64,000 nucleotides of DNA from the NCBI RefSeq assembly GCF_003332885.2, contig NZ_QOWJ01000007.1, positions 186,001 to 250,000 of the forward strand. The letters are read 5' to 3'. The DNA comes from Paracnuella aquatica (GTDB lineage Bacteria; Bacteroidota; Bacteroidia; Chitinophagales; Chitinophagaceae). The notes under the pieces were generated by a model that worked only from the letters and a program-made list of their open reading frames with translations, was not told the DNA's origin and did no database searches. Positions 44,287 to 54,198 of the stretch are shown one piece after another. Every line of letters begins with the position of its first letter. The first letter of the stretch is position 1. A program made the translations under genes and the position numbers.

Positions 44287-46224
44287 ATGATCCATTTTGA
44301 TTTGCCGAAAGAAAAATCATCCATCATCAAAGTGATTGGCATTGGTGGCGGCGGTTCCAACGCCGTGAACCACATGTACAGCCAGAATATTGAAGGCGTC
44401 AACTTTATTATTGCCAATACCGATGCACAGGCCATTGCCCTGAGCAATGTGCCCAATAAAGTGCAACTGGGGCCACACCTCACCCAGGGCTTAGGCGCCG
44501 GCGCCAACCCCGAAATTGGCCGCCAGGCAACCGAAGAAAGCCTGGAAGAACTCCGCAGCATGCTGGAGGTAAATACCAAGATGGCCTTTGTTACTGCCGG
44601 TATGGGCGGCGGCACTGGCACCGGTGGTGCACCCATCATTGCACAAATTTGCCGCGACCTGGGCATCCTCACCGTGGGCATTGTTACCACGCCTTTTGCT
44701 TACGAGGGCAAAAAGCGCCAGCTGCAGGCCGAAGAAGGCATTCAGCGACTGAAGCAATATGTAGATACCCTGCTGGTGATTTCCAACGATAAGTTGCGCC
44801 ACCAGTTTGGCAACCTTAAAATGCGCGAAGCCTTTGCCAAAGCCGATAACGTGCTGGCAACGGCTGCAAAATGTATCACCGATGTGATCAACAGCACCGG
44901 CCAGATCAACGTCGATTTTGCCGACGTATGCACCGTAATGCGCAACGGCGGCGTGGCCATTTTGGGCAACGCAGCCTGCAACGGCGACAACCGTGCACAG
45001 CGTGCCATTGAAGAGGCGCTTAACTCGCCACTGCTCAACGACAACGATATCCGTGGCGCCAAATGGATCCTCATCAACATCAACTCGGCCGAAGGCGAGC
45101 ACGAGTTCACCATGGATGAAGTGGACATTATTCAAAACTACCTGCTCACACAGGCCGGCGAAAACTCGGATGTGATCCTGGGTATGGGGTACGACAATAC
45201 GCTGGGCGACAAGCTGAGCATCACGCTGATTGCTACCGGTTTTGAGTTCCACGATCCGTTCTCCCGCCTGTCTTCGTCTGTGCAGGCACAAATGCCGGAG
45301 CAGCCCAGGCAGCCGGAAAAAATTGTAATGACCCTCGACACTGGCATGCCCGAAGAAAAAAAGCCCGAGCCTGTTGCCGTAGCGCCAATCGATCCGCTGG
45401 CACCAACCCTGGTGGAAGAGGATGAGCCCGTGGCACCAACGGTGCAGCCCCGCGTGGTGGTGCAATCGCCCAGCGTGCAGCAGCCTGCGCAGGTGCGTAC
45501 CGTGCAGCCCGCACAGCCGGTGGCACCCAAGCCCGTGCAGGAGGACACCCCGGTACACATGCAACTGAAGTTTAAAGAAGAAACCCCTGCCGCACCTGCC
45601 GCCGACCCCGAACAACTGGAGTGGGAGCAAAGAAAAAAAGCGCTGGATGAAAAATTTGCGCAATTACATCGTACTATTGTAGCCCAATCTAATACACCGC
45701 TGCAAAACCAAAACAATAACCCGGCGTCTGCAGCGTCCGGAGGTTATCTGGCCAGACCATCCAATATTTACGCAGACAAAAAAGGGGAGGTATCCACTTC
45801 CCGACCTGCCGAAGAACCGGTTGCGAAACCCGTTGCAAAAATTGAAGAGGAAGAAAACTTCCCGATGCAATTGGTGATTCGTAATAATATTCCGGCGGCG
45901 GATGAGCCGAGAGCCCACCAGACTCCACCACCACAACCACCTAAGGCCGAGGACCCTGCCATGCAGGACGTGGCCGAAGAACAAAAACGCCGGGCAGCCG
46001 AACGACTACAGAAATTGCGCAACCTGTCGTTCAATGTAAATGCGGCTGACCCGAATAACGAGTTTGAAACAGTGCCGGCTTACATCCGCCGCAATATGGA
46101 ATTATCCCCCAACACCGCATCGGTGGAAAATTTCTATTCTAACTATTCGGTAAAGCCCGATAGCACGGGCAACAGCCAAATTTCAACCATCAATTCATTT
46201 TTAGACGGTAAAAAACCGGATTAA
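44287..46224 (+). CDS. ftsZ: Cell division protein FtsZ with long C-terminal linker
   Basis: 645 residues from ATG 44287 (MIHFDLPKEKSSIIKVIGIG), the usual Bacteroidota start; an upstream in-frame ATG at 44266 adds MRYKRYF and is less likely. Tubulin-like GTPase: GIGGGGSNAVN, the T4 loop GMGGGTGTGGAP, and the synergy loop region NVLATAAKCITDVINSTGQI. The core ends near 330. A Pro/Gln/Glu-rich linker of about 290 residues follows, then the conserved C-terminal peptide ISTINSFLDGKKPD that binds FtsA. It forms the division ring. Last gene of the cluster. Confidence 0.96.
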   Translation: MIHFDLPKEKSSIIKVIGIGGGGSNAVNHMYSQNIEGVNFIIANTDAQAIALSNVPNKVQLGPHLTQGLGAGANPEIGRQATEESLEELRSMLEVNTKMAFVTAGMGGGTGTGGAPIIAQICRDLGILTVGIVTTPFAYEGKKRQLQAEEGIQRLKQYVDTLLVISNDKLRHQFGNLKMREAFAKADNVLATAAKCITDVINSTGQINVDFADVCTVMRNGGVAILGNAACNGDNRAQRAIEEALNSPLLNDNDIRGAKWILININSAEGEHEFTMDEVDIIQNYLLTQAGENSDVILGMGYDNTLGDKLSITLIATGFEFHDPFSRLSSSVQAQMPEQPRQPEKIVMTLDTGMPEEKKPEPVAVAPIDPLAPTLVEEDEPVAPTVQPRVVVQSPSVQQPAQVRTVQPAQPVAPKPVQEDTPVHMQLKFKEETPAAPAADPEQLEWEQRKKALDEKFAQLHRTIVAQSNTPLQNQNNNPASAASGGYLARPSNIYADKKGEVSTSRPAEEPVAKPVAKIEEEENFPMQLVIRNNIPAADEPRAHQTPPPQPPKAEDPAMQDVAEEQKRRAAERLQKLRNLSFNVNAADPNNEFETVPAYIRRNMELSPNTASVENFYSNYSVKPDSTGNSQISTINSFLDGKKPD

Positions 46225-46308
46225 GGATTTTGGATGTACGATTTACGATTGGTACCTGCGTTTGCAGGAAAACCCAATCGTAAATCCGAAATCCGAAATC
46301 GTATATCG
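46223..46308. repeat. Word-hairpin after ftsZ, GATTTACGATTGG type
   Basis: GATTTACGATTGG (46240-46252) and CCAATCGTAAATC (46274-46286) are exact reverse complements around a loop that itself folds (CCTGCG/TGCAGG). The outer parts (GGATTTTGGATGTAC; CGAAATCCGAAATCG) continue the words. It begins at the ftsZ stop and precedes the operon terminator. Confidence 0.75.
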
Positions 46309-46357
46309 TTTCACCTCTGTTCCTTAAAAGCCTGAATGGCTTCTGTTTTTAGTTGTT

Positions 46358-46384
46358 CCCCCACTGTTTCCAGTGGGGGTTTTT
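46358..46384 (+). terminator. Terminator of the dcw cluster
   Basis: CCCCCACTG (46358-46366) pairs exactly with CAGTGGGGG (46371-46379), followed by TTTTT. Confidence 0.9.
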
Positions 46385-46627
46385 GTTGGGTAAAATGCAA
46401 CGGCTGCGGCCGTGTTTCGAACTGCACTGTATTATTTATTGGACAAATAACCACTGACCTAAGCCACAATCCGGCCCATCTTTATCTCCTTCTTTGTTTA
46501 ATCGGGCATATTTAAAAACGCCTTACCACTTTTTACCCAACACTTTGTCGAAAATAGCAGCGCTTATCCACAGCAAAAATTTGACATTGCAGATTGCCCA
46601 GTGCTTTAATGTGTGGGTATTTTGGCC

Positions 46628-46942
46628 ATGGATGGCGGCCGCGATGTTGCTACCTTGGAAGTAGTCAATGAAGTTGTGATGGCAAGAGTCTTTAGCATCG
46701 ACATTCCTTTTCGCGACAAAATGTACATCGCGCTGGTTAGCGTTACCGAGCGGGGGCACGACCTGCATTGCACGGTACGGTATATCGATAAAGGATTGAA
46801 GTATATTTTGTCGGGCGACAAGCTGGTATTTACCCTGCAGCAAGGATTGAAGGACCCCCAACATTTACCCAACGAGCTTGCGCAAAGCCTGGTGGAGTGC
46901 ACCACCATTGCCATCGCAGATTATTTTCATCATCGGGCCTGA
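46628..46942 (+). CDS. Hypothetical protein, about 104 residues
   Basis: Not recognised. The frame gives MDGGRDVATLEVVNEVVMAR and continues FSIDIPFRDKMYIALVSVTE, CTVRYIDKGLKYILSGDKLV, ending ADYFHHRA. The alternating hydrophobic pattern and the amphipathic C-terminal helix look like a real small folded protein, not a shadow, and nothing overlaps it on the other strand. Start is uncertain: 46613, 46628 or 46679 (MARVFSIDIPFRD) are possible. One DnaA-like nonamer, TTATCCACA, lies at 46564-46572 upstream. It sits between the dcw terminator and the giant kinase. Confidence 0.55.
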   Translation: MDGGRDVATLEVVNEVVMARVFSIDIPFRDKMYIALVSVTERGHDLHCTVRYIDKGLKYILSGDKLVFTLQQGLKDPQHLPNELAQSLVECTTIAIADYFHHRA

Positions 46943-47392
46943 GTTTTTTAGTTACACCCATATGTTCTCTGTTCCATTTTCCCCTGCTTTTTAGCACGGG
47001 TTTTTGTTGGTAAAATAGCGACGCTTCAGCTTTTCGATATCTATACAACAGAAACTTCACTGTTCGTCTTATTGAAGGGCTTTTTCCGGTGTGCATAACC
47101 CAATCATATCGAAGCGTAGGCGTCGCCGCAAAAAGCTGGCAGGAGAATAGCACCCTATTAATTGCGGCATTTTTCCACACCTCTATTTATAGCCAGTAAG
47201 CAGAAAAACTATTGATTTACAAAGCGCTATATCATTCTTGCCAGTTGCCTCTTTTTTCCACAGACCCACTGGCACCAATGCGACATCATTTTTTCAAATA
47301 ATGTGTGCAAATTTATAGTGGCCGTTAAGGGTGATTGATGGAAAATTGCGGTGTTGCTGCTTCCGAAGTTACAACTTCACTTAATTTCCGTT
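46943..47392. other. Gene-free stretch before the giant kinase
   Basis: No coding frame, RNA gene or strong hairpin is seen here. One segment (GGTTTTTGTTGG followed by TAAAATAGC, about 46999-47019) resembles bases 46378-46398 (GGTTTTTGTTGGG, TAAAATGC), possibly a short duplication. Confidence 0.5.
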
Positions 47393-47423
47393 TTTGCCTT
47401 GCGGCTTGCAAACACTACACTTG
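47393..47423 (+). promoter_or_regulatory. Promoter of the giant PAS histidine kinase
   Basis: TTTG (47393-47396), 19 bases, then TACACTTG (47416-47423), one mismatch to TAnnTTTG. The predicted transcript starts about 32 bases before the GTG start. Confidence 0.65.
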
Positions 47424-47461
47424 CCATCATTAATAGCTATTCGTAACAGCGGAGGATCATT

Positions 47462-50400
47462 GTGCAGCAACAGTTGAAAAAAGCAACAACAGAAGTTTCA
47501 AAAAAGGGGCCAGGTAGCCTGACCATTTCTATTGCTGGCCGGCGCATTTTGCTACACGGATCCTGGAACTGGGAACTGCGTAGCGATGCTGTTTTTTGCA
47601 GCGATGTTATGTCCTTTCCACCCGATTTTGAAGGCACCAAAGGCATCATCCATCCCGAGGATAAACCCAGGGTTGTAGCTGCATTGGAACTGCTGCAAAA
47701 TATGGGTGCAGATCAACTCGACTTTCGATTGATCACCACGTATGGGGAGATCAAAACCCTTTCGGGCCGCAACATTTACCTGGATTTGGAAAGCGAGTCG
47801 CCGGCTGATGATACAACCAACAACTCATGGGTTGCAGCCACCGATGAACTGGCTGGTAAAAAAGAAGCAGCCTTGCTGCGGTTGCGCCAGGCCCTATCCG
47901 AAACGGCTGAAAAGCAACAGGGCTCCGGCACCTGGTACATCAACAAAAGCACAGGCGAAACCTGGTTTTCCGATGGCGTGTTCCGCATTCATGGATTGGC
48001 GCCGCAAAGCCTCAATGCACATCCCAATACATTCAATTCTTTTATCCATGCCGATGACCGCGGCCCAGTGCTCGAGGCTTATGAACAGGCGTTTATCGAG
48101 GGCATTCCGCTGCATATCGAGTACCGCATTCTGCAGGCTGGTGGCGGTTTGCGTTATGTGCGCCAGCTCACGGGTTGGAGCTTTAACGAGCTGGGCCAGC
48201 AGATATTTAGCGGCGCCGTGGCCGATGTTACCGAACTGGTAGAGCTGGCCGGCGCAGCCGAAACCGCTGAAACCAATGTGCAGCTTCACCAGCAACTGGT
48301 GCAGTTTGCCGAACGGGAAGCCAATGCAGGTTACTGGTTCATGAACCTGGTGACCCGCAAAACGGTTTTTTCGCCCAATTACCAGCGCATGCACGGCATC
48401 AAAACGCCATATGTGCCGAGCCACAAAACCTTTTTCGACCTGGTGCACCCCGACGATGGCGAAAAAGTAGAGGCCTTGGTTCAAACGGTGTACAGCCAGC
48501 AATTACTGACCGAAACAGAATACCGCATAATCAGGCCAGATGGCCGGCAGCGCTACCTGCGGCTTACTGGCAAACTGTATGCAAACCGGGGCAGCGAGCC
48601 CATCATGATGGGTGTTGTTACCGATGTAACAGCCATAAAAACGTTGGAAAAAAACATACAGGAACTAGGCGAAACCATTTCGCTGCAAAACATAACCACC
48701 GAAGCTGCCGAACAAATTGCAGCCATCAGTTCGGTCGTCTTTTTTCCTAATGGCAGCATGTACTGGAGCGAAGGTTTTTACCGCCTGTTGGGATATAAGC
48801 CGCGGTCGGTAGAGCCACTTTTAATTAACTGGCAAAAAACGGTGCACCCCGAAGATGTCAAATTATTTGGCGAAGCCATTGCGTTGGCGCAGCAGCAACA
48901 AGCTGGAGACGAGCTGGTGTTCCGGGTGCTCAGCAAGGCCGGGCTGCGGCAGTTGCGGCTTTCTTTCCGCCAGGTGCTGCAAGACGGTCGCAGCACCATA
49001 GTGGGCATTGTTCAGGATATTACCGCCCAAAAGGCGTTACAGCAACAGGCAGCCGGAAGCGAACGATATGCAGCACTGCTCGAAGATGTAAGCCAGGATC
49101 TTTTAGTACTCACCAACACCGAAAACACCATCATCAGTTGGAACACTGCGGCCGAGGCCAAAACCGGCATCCGCCGGGCCGATGCGCTGAACAACAACCT
49201 GTTCGATGTTTTTCCAACCTTGCGCACCGAAGCATTTGTGGCTGCGCTGCAGCAGGTATTTGCCGGAGGCGAAATGTCGGTGGCGCAAACCCGCAATGCC
49301 TATCTGTCCAAATCGCACAGCTACCAACTCGTTCCATTTAGAGATGAAGCGGGCGCCCTGCAGGGTGTGTTGCACGTGGTACGTGATATTTCCAGGGAAA
49401 TAGAAATGCAACAGCAGCTCCGCGAACGGCTGGCATTTATCGAAAACCTGCTCGATGCGACCGTTGACCGCATTGTGGTGCTCGACCGCGACATGAACTA
49501 CCTGTACTGGAACCCCAAAGCCGAAGAATACTACGGTATGAGCAAGCAACGGGTTTTGGCTAAAAACATTTTGGAGGTTTTTCCTGCTTTCCGCAACGAT
49601 CCGGGCTACCCCGAATTTCGACAGGCGTTAAAAGGTGAAACGGTGTACCTCCCTGCTCATGCGCAGGGCGGCGAGTATTACGAAACTTACCTTATTCCAA
49701 TAAAAGATGATGCTGGCGTAAACGCGGTGCTTTGGATTGTGCACGACCTGGGCAGCGAACTGAAACTACAGCAGGAGCGGGAAAACAGCCTGCGCATTTT
49801 GCAGGAACAACACCGCCGCCTCAACGAAGCACAGAGCATTGGTAAAGTGGGCAGTTTTGAATGGACCGTTGGCGCCGAGTTGACACATTGGAGCGACGAG
49901 CTGTACCGCATCAATGGCCTTGAACCGGGCAGCGAAGAAATTACTTTGGATAAGGTGGACCGGTTTGTTCACCCCGATGATGATGCAGCGTTACAAGCAC
50001 TAAAAAAACAATCGCTACAACAACCAGGCGATTATAAAATGACCCACCGCATTGTGCGCCGCGATGGCCAGTTGCGCTGGATCAACCACGAGTGGGAAAG
50101 CATAGCCAACGAGCGGGGCGAAGTGGTGCGGGTAACCGGCATTGTGCAGGATATTACCGAACAGCAAATGGCTGAAGCGCAGCTTCGGGAACGTACCCAC
50201 TATCTCCGGCGCATTCAGGAAACCGTTCCTGACATGATCAGCATTACAGAACTAGCAACCAGAAAGTATACTTACCTCAATTCCGAGGCCTTTTTTGCCG
50301 ACGGATTTAATACGGAAAGGCTCAACACTAAAAGTGCTGAAGAACTGGCTGCGATCCTTCATCCAGAAGACCGGCAAACTGTTGCAGCTTATTTTCAAAA

Positions 50401-53400
50401 ACTATCCTGCGCATCTGACGATGAGGTTCTAACTGCGGAATACAGGGCAAAAGACGATGCGGGCCAATGGAAATCTTTTTTTGTAAGAGGGCGTGTATTT
50501 CAGCGTGATGCATCTGGTGTTGTAACCCATGTCCTGAATGTTATTGAAAATATTACGGAAAGAAAAAGATCTGAAAATGAAATCAGGGCCAGCCGTGAAC
50601 TGCTGAAAGCCACCATCGATAGTTCGCTGGATATGATACAGGTATTTGAGGCGGTGCGTGATGAATCAGGCGCAATCGTTGACTTTAAGTATACGCTGCT
50701 GAACGAAGCCGCAGAAAAATGGATGCCCGATCCCATTGGCAAAAGCTTATTGGCGCTACAGCCCGGCGTTGTGGAAGAAGGCATTTTTGATGCCTTTAAA
50801 CAAGTGGTAGAAACCGGCACGCCCCAGCACTACGAAAAGCATTACCAGCACGAGCAGTTCGATGGCTGGTTTTACCAATCGGTGGTCAAATTGCATGATG
50901 GCGTAGCCACCACTACAACGGATATCACTAGCCGAAAAATAGCGGAGCAAAGCCTTGAAAAAACAACGCGGTTGCTGGATACGATTATTAATAGTTCGTT
51001 GTACACCATTCAGTATTTGCGTGCGGTGCGGGATGATGCGGGCCAGATCATCGACTTTGAATGGGCAATGAACAACAAAAAGGCGATTGAACAAAACGGA
51101 GATGTTTTGGGCAAACGCCTGTTGCAGCACAACCCCGGTGTGGTGCAATCGGGTTTGTTCGACAAGTTTGTTGCCGTTACCGAAACCGGTGTGCCCACCG
51201 ACCACGAAGTGTATTACCACCACGAACAGTTCAATGGCTGGTTCCACCAAATGCTGGTTAAAGTGGGCGATGGATTTGTGATGAACACCGAAGACATCAC
51301 AGGCCGCAAGCAGGCCGAACAGGAAGTGCTGCGCCTCAAAGACCTGGTGGCGCAAAAAGCAACCGATAAATATTATTCGCTGTTCAACACCATGCAAAGT
51401 GGGCTTTCCATTTTGGAACTGATTTACGACGATGCAGGAAAGCCCTCAGACTTGCGTTGGGTGGAAGTAAACCCGGCGTTCGAAAAAATAATCGGGTTGA
51501 AAGGTGTGGAAGGCCGGCGCACCAGCGAGTTTGTTGCTACCGAACAATACTGGCTCGACGTGTACGACCGGGTCATCAAAACCGGCGAATCCATCGAATA
51601 TGAAAACTACCATGCCGATTTAAACCAATGGTTTCGTACACATACTTCGAGAGTTGGTGGCCCGGAAAGCAATACCGTAGTCAACTTGTTTGAAGATGTG
51701 ACCGAACGTAAAAAATCAGAGGCGCAACTACAAGAGTTTACACGCTTGCTGGAACAGCAAGTGGCTGAGCGAACCAACGAACTGGAACGCAGCCGCGGTG
51801 CACTGGAACAAACGGTGGCTGTATTGCAACAAGCCGAAGAACTGGCGCAAATTGGCAGTTGGGAATACAATAGCGGCAACGCAGCATTTACCTGTAGCGA
51901 AGGCATGTACCGCTTGCTGGAGAAAACTCCGGGTGAAGTATTGCACCCTGATGTTTACCTAAAATATGCCACCGATGATTCTAAAGCCACTGCCGAAAAA
52001 GTGGTGCGCCTTATCAAAGAAACGCAGTCTCCATTCGAAGAAACCCTGCACCTGCAGGTAAACGGCGTTGAAAAAATTGTCCGGGTAAAAGCAAACGTAA
52101 CCGGCGAGAACGACGGCGAGTTGCGGAAAATGATTGGTGTCAACCTCGATGTTACCAACATCAGCACCGCCGAAGAAAAGATCAGGGAAAGCCAGAACCT
52201 GTTGCGCCAAACTACGCTGGCTTCGCCGGATGCCATCACCTTGTACGACCTGGAGTTGCGCCAGCCGGTGTACCTCAACGATCGCCTGCCCATGTGGTTG
52301 GGCTATTCAGGCCAGCAGCTGGCGGAAATGTCTTTTGAGCAGCGGCTGCAGCTCATTCATCCCGATGACCAGGAAGCATTGCTGGCCTTCAATGCAGGCT
52401 TGCGCATAGCTGATGGCAACGGCGTGCAAAAAATCGACTACCGGCTGCTCACCGGCGATGGTACATACATGTGGATTCGCAACCGTTCCCGCCCGTTTAC
52501 CCGCAACCAGCAAAACAAGCCACGCTATGTGCTGAGCGTGCTGCAGGATATTTCGCAGGAAATGGAACTGCGCCGGCAACTGGTGGAGCGTACCAGCTAC
52601 ACCGAGTCGCTGGTTGATTCGAGCATAGACCGCATATGTGTGTACGACCGCAACTATGCCATCCTTGCATGGAACCGCCGGTTTGAGGAATTGGTGGGTG
52701 TAAGCAAAGAAGAAGCGCTGGGCAAAAATTTTAAAACACTATTCCCGAGGCTTTTTGAAAATAAAACTCTGGGTGGCGCCATGGAGCAGGCTTTTAGCGG
52801 CGAGCTGGTGCACCTGCCGCCACACAAGGCAGCTTATGCCAAAGGCTACCACGAACGTTTTTATATACCGCTAAAAGACGGGCAGGGCGAAACTTATGCA
52901 GTGATGTTGGTGGTGCATGATGTGACCGAAACGGTGATGCAGCAAATGGCGCTGAAAGAGCTGAACCAAACGCTGGAAAAACAAAACCGCGACTTGGAAG
53001 CCAAGAATGAGGAGATCATTTCTTTTGCCTTTGTGGCCAGCCACGACCTGAAAGAGCCGGTGCGCAAACTGCACAATTTTACCGATCTGATGGCGCAAAA
53101 AGAAGGGGCCAATCTTTCCAAAGAAGGCAAAGACCTGTTGCAGCGCATGGACGCTTCGGTAAGACAACTCGATATTTTGCTGGCCGATATTTTGGAACTA
53201 ACCCGCATTGGCGCAGATAACAAAGGCTTTGCCCAAACCGACCTGAATAAAATGGTGGCCAAAACACTGGCCGACCTCCATGAAGAGGTGGCACGATCTG
53301 GTGCTACGGTTTTGTATAGCGGTTTGCCAACAATAAGGGTTATTGAAAAACAGGTGTTTTATCTTTTTAAAAACCTGCTCATCAACGCCATTAAATTCCA

Positions 53401-53707
53401 GGAGCCGGGCAACCAACCGGTAATAAAGATCAGCGCCACCGAAGTAGCCGGAACAGAAGTGCCGGGCGGCGATGCAGGCAAAGCCTATCAATGCATTGCG
53501 GTGGCCGATAACGGTATTGGCTTTGAGTTGCAGTACAAGAAAAAAATCTTTCAAATGTTCCGGCGGCTGCACAATCGGCAGGCTTATGCGGGCACCGGCA
53601 TCGGGCTCACCATTTGCCGCAGGGTAATGGACAACCACCAGGGCTTTATTGATGTTGCCACCGAACCGGGCAAGGGCGCTACATTTTATTGCTACTTCCC
53701 TGTATGA
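47462..53707 (+). CDS. Giant soluble sensor histidine kinase with about 14 PAS domains
   Basis: 2081 residues from GTG 47462, with GGAGGA about seven bases upstream supporting this start (unusual in a phylum with weak ribosome sites). No signal or membrane helix is visible. I count about fourteen PAS-like units of 100-120 residues from residue 30 to 1830; many end in the PAC-type VxDVT/IVQDIT motif (for example VVTDVTAIKTLE, IVQDITEQQMAE, VIENITERKRSE). Units 9 and 10 are close duplicates (HEQFDGWFYQSVVK and HEQFNGWFHQMLVK), as are 6 and 14. Then comes a coiled coil, HisKA with H1861 in FVASHDLKEPVRKL, and HATPase (NLLINAIKFQEPG, VADNGIGFE, AGTGIGLTICRRVM). No receiver domain or adjacent response regulator. 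Confidence 0.9.
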   Translation: MQQQLKKATTEVSKKGPGSLTISIAGRRILLHGSWNWELRSDAVFCSDVMSFPPDFEGTKGIIHPEDKPRVVAALELLQNMGADQLDFRLITTYGEIKTLSGRNIYLDLESESPADDTTNNSWVAATDELAGKKEAALLRLRQALSETAEKQQGSGTWYINKSTGETWFSDGVFRIHGLAPQSLNAHPNTFNSFIHADDRGPVLEAYEQAFIEGIPLHIEYRILQAGGGLRYVRQLTGWSFNELGQQIFSGAVADVTELVELAGAAETAETNVQLHQQLVQFAEREANAGYWFMNLVTRKTVFSPNYQRMHGIKTPYVPSHKTFFDLVHPDDGEKVEALVQTVYSQQLLTETEYRIIRPDGRQRYLRLTGKLYANRGSEPIMMGVVTDVTAIKTLEKNIQELGETISLQNITTEAAEQIAAISSVVFFPNGSMYWSEGFYRLLGYKPRSVEPLLINWQKTVHPEDVKLFGEAIALAQQQQAGDELVFRVLSKAGLRQLRLSFRQVLQDGRSTIVGIVQDITAQKALQQQAAGSERYAALLEDVSQDLLVLTNTENTIISWNTAAEAKTGIRRADALNNNLFDVFPTLRTEAFVAALQQVFAGGEMSVAQTRNAYLSKSHSYQLVPFRDEAGALQGVLHVVRDISREIEMQQQLRERLAFIENLLDATVDRIVVLDRDMNYLYWNPKAEEYYGMSKQRVLAKNILEVFPAFRNDPGYPEFRQALKGETVYLPAHAQGGEYYETYLIPIKDDAGVNAVLWIVHDLGSELKLQQERENSLRILQEQHRRLNEAQSIGKVGSFEWTVGAELTHWSDELYRINGLEPGSEEITLDKVDRFVHPDDDAALQALKKQSLQQPGDYKMTHRIVRRDGQLRWINHEWESIANERGEVVRVTGIVQDITEQQMAEAQLRERTHYLRRIQETVPDMISITELATRKYTYLNSEAFFADGFNTERLNTKSAEELAAILHPEDRQTVAAYFQKLSCASDDEVLTAEYRAKDDAGQWKSFFVRGRVFQRDASGVVTHVLNVIENITERKRSENEIRASRELLKATIDSSLDMIQVFEAVRDESGAIVDFKYTLLNEAAEKWMPDPIGKSLLALQPGVVEEGIFDAFKQVVETGTPQHYEKHYQHEQFDGWFYQSVVKLHDGVATTTTDITSRKIAEQSLEKTTRLLDTIINSSLYTIQYLRAVRDDAGQIIDFEWAMNNKKAIEQNGDVLGKRLLQHNPGVVQSGLFDKFVAVTETGVPTDHEVYYHHEQFNGWFHQMLVKVGDGFVMNTEDITGRKQAEQEVLRLKDLVAQKATDKYYSLFNTMQSGLSILELIYDDAGKPSDLRWVEVNPAFEKIIGLKGVEGRRTSEFVATEQYWLDVYDRVIKTGESIEYENYHADLNQWFRTHTSRVGGPESNTVVNLFEDVTERKKSEAQLQEFTRLLEQQVAERTNELERSRGALEQTVAVLQQAEELAQIGSWEYNSGNAAFTCSEGMYRLLEKTPGEVLHPDVYLKYATDDSKATAEKVVRLIKETQSPFEETLHLQVNGVEKIVRVKANVTGENDGELRKMIGVNLDVTNISTAEEKIRESQNLLRQTTLASPDAITLYDLELRQPVYLNDRLPMWLGYSGQQLAEMSFEQRLQLIHPDDQEALLAFNAGLRIADGNGVQKIDYRLLTGDGTYMWIRNRSRPFTRNQQNKPRYVLSVLQDISQEMELRRQLVERTSYTESLVDSSIDRICVYDRNYAILAWNRRFEELVGVSKEEALGKNFKTLFPRLFENKTLGGAMEQAFSGELVHLPPHKAAYAKGYHERFYIPLKDGQGETYAVMLVVHDVTETVMQQMALKELNQTLEKQNRDLEAKNEEIISFAFVASHDLKEPVRKLHNFTDLMAQKEGANLSKEGKDLLQRMDASVRQLDILLADILELTRIGADNKGFAQTDLNKMVAKTLADLHEEVARSGATVLYSGLPTIRVIEKQVFYLFKNLLINAIKFQEPGNQPVIKISATEVAGTEVPGGDAGKAYQCIAVADNGIGFELQYKKKIFQMFRRLHNRQAYAGTGIGLTICRRVMDNHQGFIDVATEPGKGATFYCYFPV

Positions 53708-54133
53708 TGTTGGCTGATACTTTGGGTAAATGTAGCGTGCAAAAAGACTAGGTTTAGTTGCAGGTAAAATACTTTGCGCCTGGCTTAAAAAAAAGCTGCC
53801 AGGCCAAAAGGCCCGGCAGGGATTTGTGTGTTAAGCGTGCATGTATACAATGGTTCAAATTCAATTTTGGTTGCAGGCCGGTGCAGGTGTCATTGATGTT
53901 TTGATGTTTGCTGAATAAACATCGCTACGCTATTTGCGGGAAAACCAAATACAAATAGAGCCCAATGTTCTTGCTCTATTCGGTCCACAATCACCTGCAT
54001 TTTGACCTGCACTTTTTCAAATTACTTAGCTTTTTATCGTAGTTAAAAAGAAGATGTCCCCCTTTAAAATGAAGGTTTGTGGCAACAGCCCGGTTTTATC
54101 ATTGTGGAAAACCTTGCCGCAAAAAACTGGCAT
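53708..54133. other. Gene-free stretch after the giant kinase, with one hairpin
   Basis: No credible gene. CTGCCAGGCC (53796-53805) and GGCCCGGCAG (53810-53819) form a hairpin with one mismatch, with A-run TTAAAAAAAAG on its left side. The T-run is therefore on the minus strand and it is not a normal terminator for the kinase. Nothing else is visible up to 54133. Confidence 0.5.
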
Positions 54134-54169
54134 AAAAAAAGGCAGCACCAATATGGCGTTGCCTTTTTT
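54134..54169 (-). terminator. Terminator of the 172-residue membrane gene
   Basis: AAAAAAAGGCAGC (54134-54146) opposes GTTGCCTTTTTT (54158-54169) with one mismatch. On the minus strand a T-run follows the stem, 30 bases after the stop at 54199. Confidence 0.7.
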
Positions 54170-54198
54170 ATACAGAAATAAAGTTCCGTTATCCTTTC

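Noticed and set aside
44491-45663. Minus-strand frame of 390 residues opposite ftsZ
   Set aside because: Shadow of ftsZ; low-complexity Leu/His/Arg-rich and no start signals.
46564-46572. Single TTATCCACA near 46.56 kb as a DnaA control site
   Set aside because: One isolated box in 64 kb is expected by chance at about this rate.
53796-53819. Hairpin after the giant kinase as its terminator
   Set aside because: The T-run is on the minus-strand side only; no minus-strand gene ends there either, so its role is left open.
53851-53875. GGTTCAAATTC resembling a tRNA T-arm
   Set aside because: Flanking bases do not pair into a T-stem and no acceptor or anticodon arms exist.
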